Positions 5,354 through 6,176 of a stretch of DNA of 6,176 nucleotides are shown piece by piece. Made by a program: the position numbers and the translations under genes. The stretch's first letter is position 1; the number at the start of each line of letters is the position of its first letter. The stretch spans positions 6,763 to 12,938 of the forward strand of contig MFRJ01000053.1 in the NCBI GenBank assembly GCA_001784535.1. The letters run 5' to 3'. The stretch comes from Candidatus Melainabacteria bacterium GWA2_34_9. Its GTDB lineage: Bacteria > Cyanobacteriota > Vampirovibrionia > Gastranaerophilales > UBA9971. The notes under the pieces were generated by a model. That model was not told the origin of the DNA and did not search any database. It worked only from the letters and a program-made list of their open reading frames with translations.

Positions 5354-5374
5354 AAATAAAAGCAAGTGAGCTTT
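5354..5374 (-). terminator. Terminator-like hairpin after the pentapeptide gene
   Basis: On the minus strand, AAAGC (5374-5370) pairs with GCTTT (5363-5359) around a six-base loop. A T-rich tail (TTATTTTATTT) follows, only a few bases past the gene's stop. The stem is short, but the position and tail fit a weak intrinsic terminator. A second stem, CGCTG/CAGCG, lies further on at 5331-5348. Confidence 0.45.
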
Positions 5375-5379
5375 AATGC

Positions 5380-6176
5380 TTACCGTTTAGCATTTGCAAA
5401 ATCAGTATGTATTAATTTAGCACCAGATAAGTTAGCAAATCTTAAATCTGAATTTTCAAAATTAGTATTTGTTAAATCAGCTCCAGATAAATTAGCACTT
5501 CTTAAATCGGCATTGCCACAACTTGCATTTGATAAATCAGCTCCAGATAAATCAGAATTTGCTAAATTAGCATTCCCGCAATGAGCACTTTTTAAATTAG
5601 CCTTTGATAAATTAGTTCTTGATAAGTTAGCACCAGATAAATCAGCTTCAGACAAATCAGAATTCGATAAATTAGCCCCGGATAAATCAGAATTTGATAA
5701 ATCTGCATTTGTTAAATTAGTCCCAGCCAGATTAGCACCTCTTAAATTATTTCCTACGCTAGCGCATGATAAATTAGCACCTTTTAAATTAACACCGCTT
5801 AAATCAGTGTTTGCAAATGCAGAACCTGATAAATCATTGTTTGATAAATTAAGTCCTGATAAGTTAGCATGTACAAAATGAGCGCCTGCTAAATTAGCAT
5901 TTTCAAAATTAGCTCCAGATAAAAAAGTAACAAATCCAAAATCTGCATTTCTTAAATTAGCATTTTTAAAATTTGCTTTTGATAACTTAGCTTGTCTGAA
6001 TTTAACGCCTGATAAGTTAGCGCCTGAAAAATCAACTCCAGAAAAGTCATAATTTGATAAATCAAGTCCTGACAAATCACAATTCGGGCAGGCTCTTGTA
6101 TTTACAAGTATTTCCACATCTTCTTTTTTAAAGGCTTTTGCCTGATAACATAAAAATATTCCAGAGATTACTAAAC
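5380..6176 (-). CDS. Exported pentapeptide-repeat protein (5' end off window)
   Basis: There are 264 residues in frame from the window edge; the true start lies beyond 6176. The first residues, LVISGIFLCYQAKA, are a hydrophobic stretch ending in an AxA cleavage site, so a Sec signal peptide is likely. Starting at GTG 6117 would remove it and has no support. After a linker and CPNC (29-32), A(D/N)LxX-type pentapeptide repeats run to the C-terminus with 46 central Leu/Phe positions from residue 34 to 259, predicting a right-handed square beta-helix of about 11-12 turns. Central positions step by 5 except a 6-residue step (F84 to F90) and a 4-residue step (V140 to L144), which restore the frame. 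Cys replaces the central residue at 199 and 219. The family has no single function; the periplasmic or surface location is inferred from the signal. The CxxCDLSG entry recalls cyanobacterial members. Gyrase mimicry (Qnr/MfpA type) is unlikely for an exported protein. Confidence 0.9.
   Translation of the reverse strand, partial: LVISGIFLCYQAKAFKKEDVEILVNTRACPNCDLSGLDLSNYDFSGVDFSGANLSGVKFRQAKLSKANFKNANLRNADFGFVTFLSGANFENANLAGAHFVHANLSGLNLSNNDLSGSAFANTDLSGVNLKGANLSCASVGNNLRGANLAGTNLTNADLSNSDLSGANLSNSDLSEADLSGANLSRTNLSKANLKSAHCGNANLANSDLSGADLSNASCGNADLRSANLSGADLTNTNFENSDLRFANLSGAKLIHTDFANAKR

Larger units (their letters stand above)
4843..5379. other. Gene-poor island of nested repeats and hairpins
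   Basis: About 540 bases between the 53-aa ORF and the 3' end of the pentapeptide gene. It holds direct repeats, three REP-like hairpins and several large inverted repeats, listed separately. The part from about 5050 to 5340 is visibly richer in GC than the flanks. An open frame at 5083-5316 (77 codons, plus strand) has no ribosome binding site and is built almost wholly from these inverted repeats, so I do not call it a gene. The best reading is a dispersed extragenic repeat element or a structured RNA; genome copy number would decide. Confidence 0.6.

Noticed and set aside
5366..5584. Plus-strand open frame opposite the pentapeptide gene
   Set aside because: The antisense of a regular 15-base repeat stays open by periodicity; it is not a gene.
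5400..6060. Regularly spaced short repeats resembling a CRISPR or tandem array
   Set aside because: The 15-base period is fully explained by pentapeptide codons, with no constant repeat separated by unique spacers.
6130..6176. Lipoprotein signal in the pentapeptide protein (C9)
   Set aside because: The residues before the cysteine (GIFLC) do not fit a lipobox, which needs a small residue at -1; the AKA site fits signal peptidase I.

Overview
This is an AT-rich bacterial window that reads mostly as chromosomal housekeeping and accessory sequence. I see no phage, transposase, CRISPR array, tRNA or rRNA. The organism cannot be fixed from one window. UvrA is a close match to bacterial UvrA. The exported pentapeptide-repeat protein with a CxxC-DLSG entry motif is a type common in Cyanobacteria and relatives. 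The low GC, together with the 'GFTLVEWGG' protein at the left edge (a type I recall from gut Firmicutes and relatives), would suit a gut-associated bacterium such as a non-photosynthetic cyanobacterial relative (Gastranaerophilales/Melainabacteria). That placement is a low-confidence inference.

Left part (1-1513): the 3' end of an uncharacterised conserved protein is followed one base later by a small M14-family zinc carboxypeptidase, probably in one operon. The ~300-base gap after it holds an extended -10 promoter, a near-perfect 55-base palindrome (27-bp arms, one-base centre) that looks like a bidirectional intrinsic terminator, and a second extended -10 promoter in front of uvrA.

Middle (1514-4369): a complete uvrA (951 aa), the damage-recognition ATPase of nucleotide excision repair. 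Both ATPase modules and all zinc-binding cysteine pairs are intact.

Right of uvrA (4361-4842): a convergent 73-aa XRE-type helix-turn-helix repressor overlaps the uvrA stop by 9 bases. It is divergent from a previously unlisted 53-aa ORF with a strong ribosome binding site. Two matching operators, TTGCA-N4-TGCAA, lie 41 bp apart around a bidirectional -10 box between the two genes. One of them covers the repressor's own start codon. This compact, self-contained switch is the most interesting item in the window.

Right (4843-5379): about 540 bases without a convincing gene, packed with direct repeats, REP-like hairpins (three copies of a GCCTGC/GCAGGC motif) and nested inverted repeats, and locally more GC-rich than its surroundings. 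It looks like a dispersed extragenic repeat island. The open frame within it (5083-5316) is probably not a gene.

Right edge (5380-6176, minus strand): an exported pentapeptide-repeat protein whose signal peptide runs off the window. It has 46 consecutive repeat positions, a compensated +1/-1 register shift and a recent-looking one-turn (60-bp) duplication.
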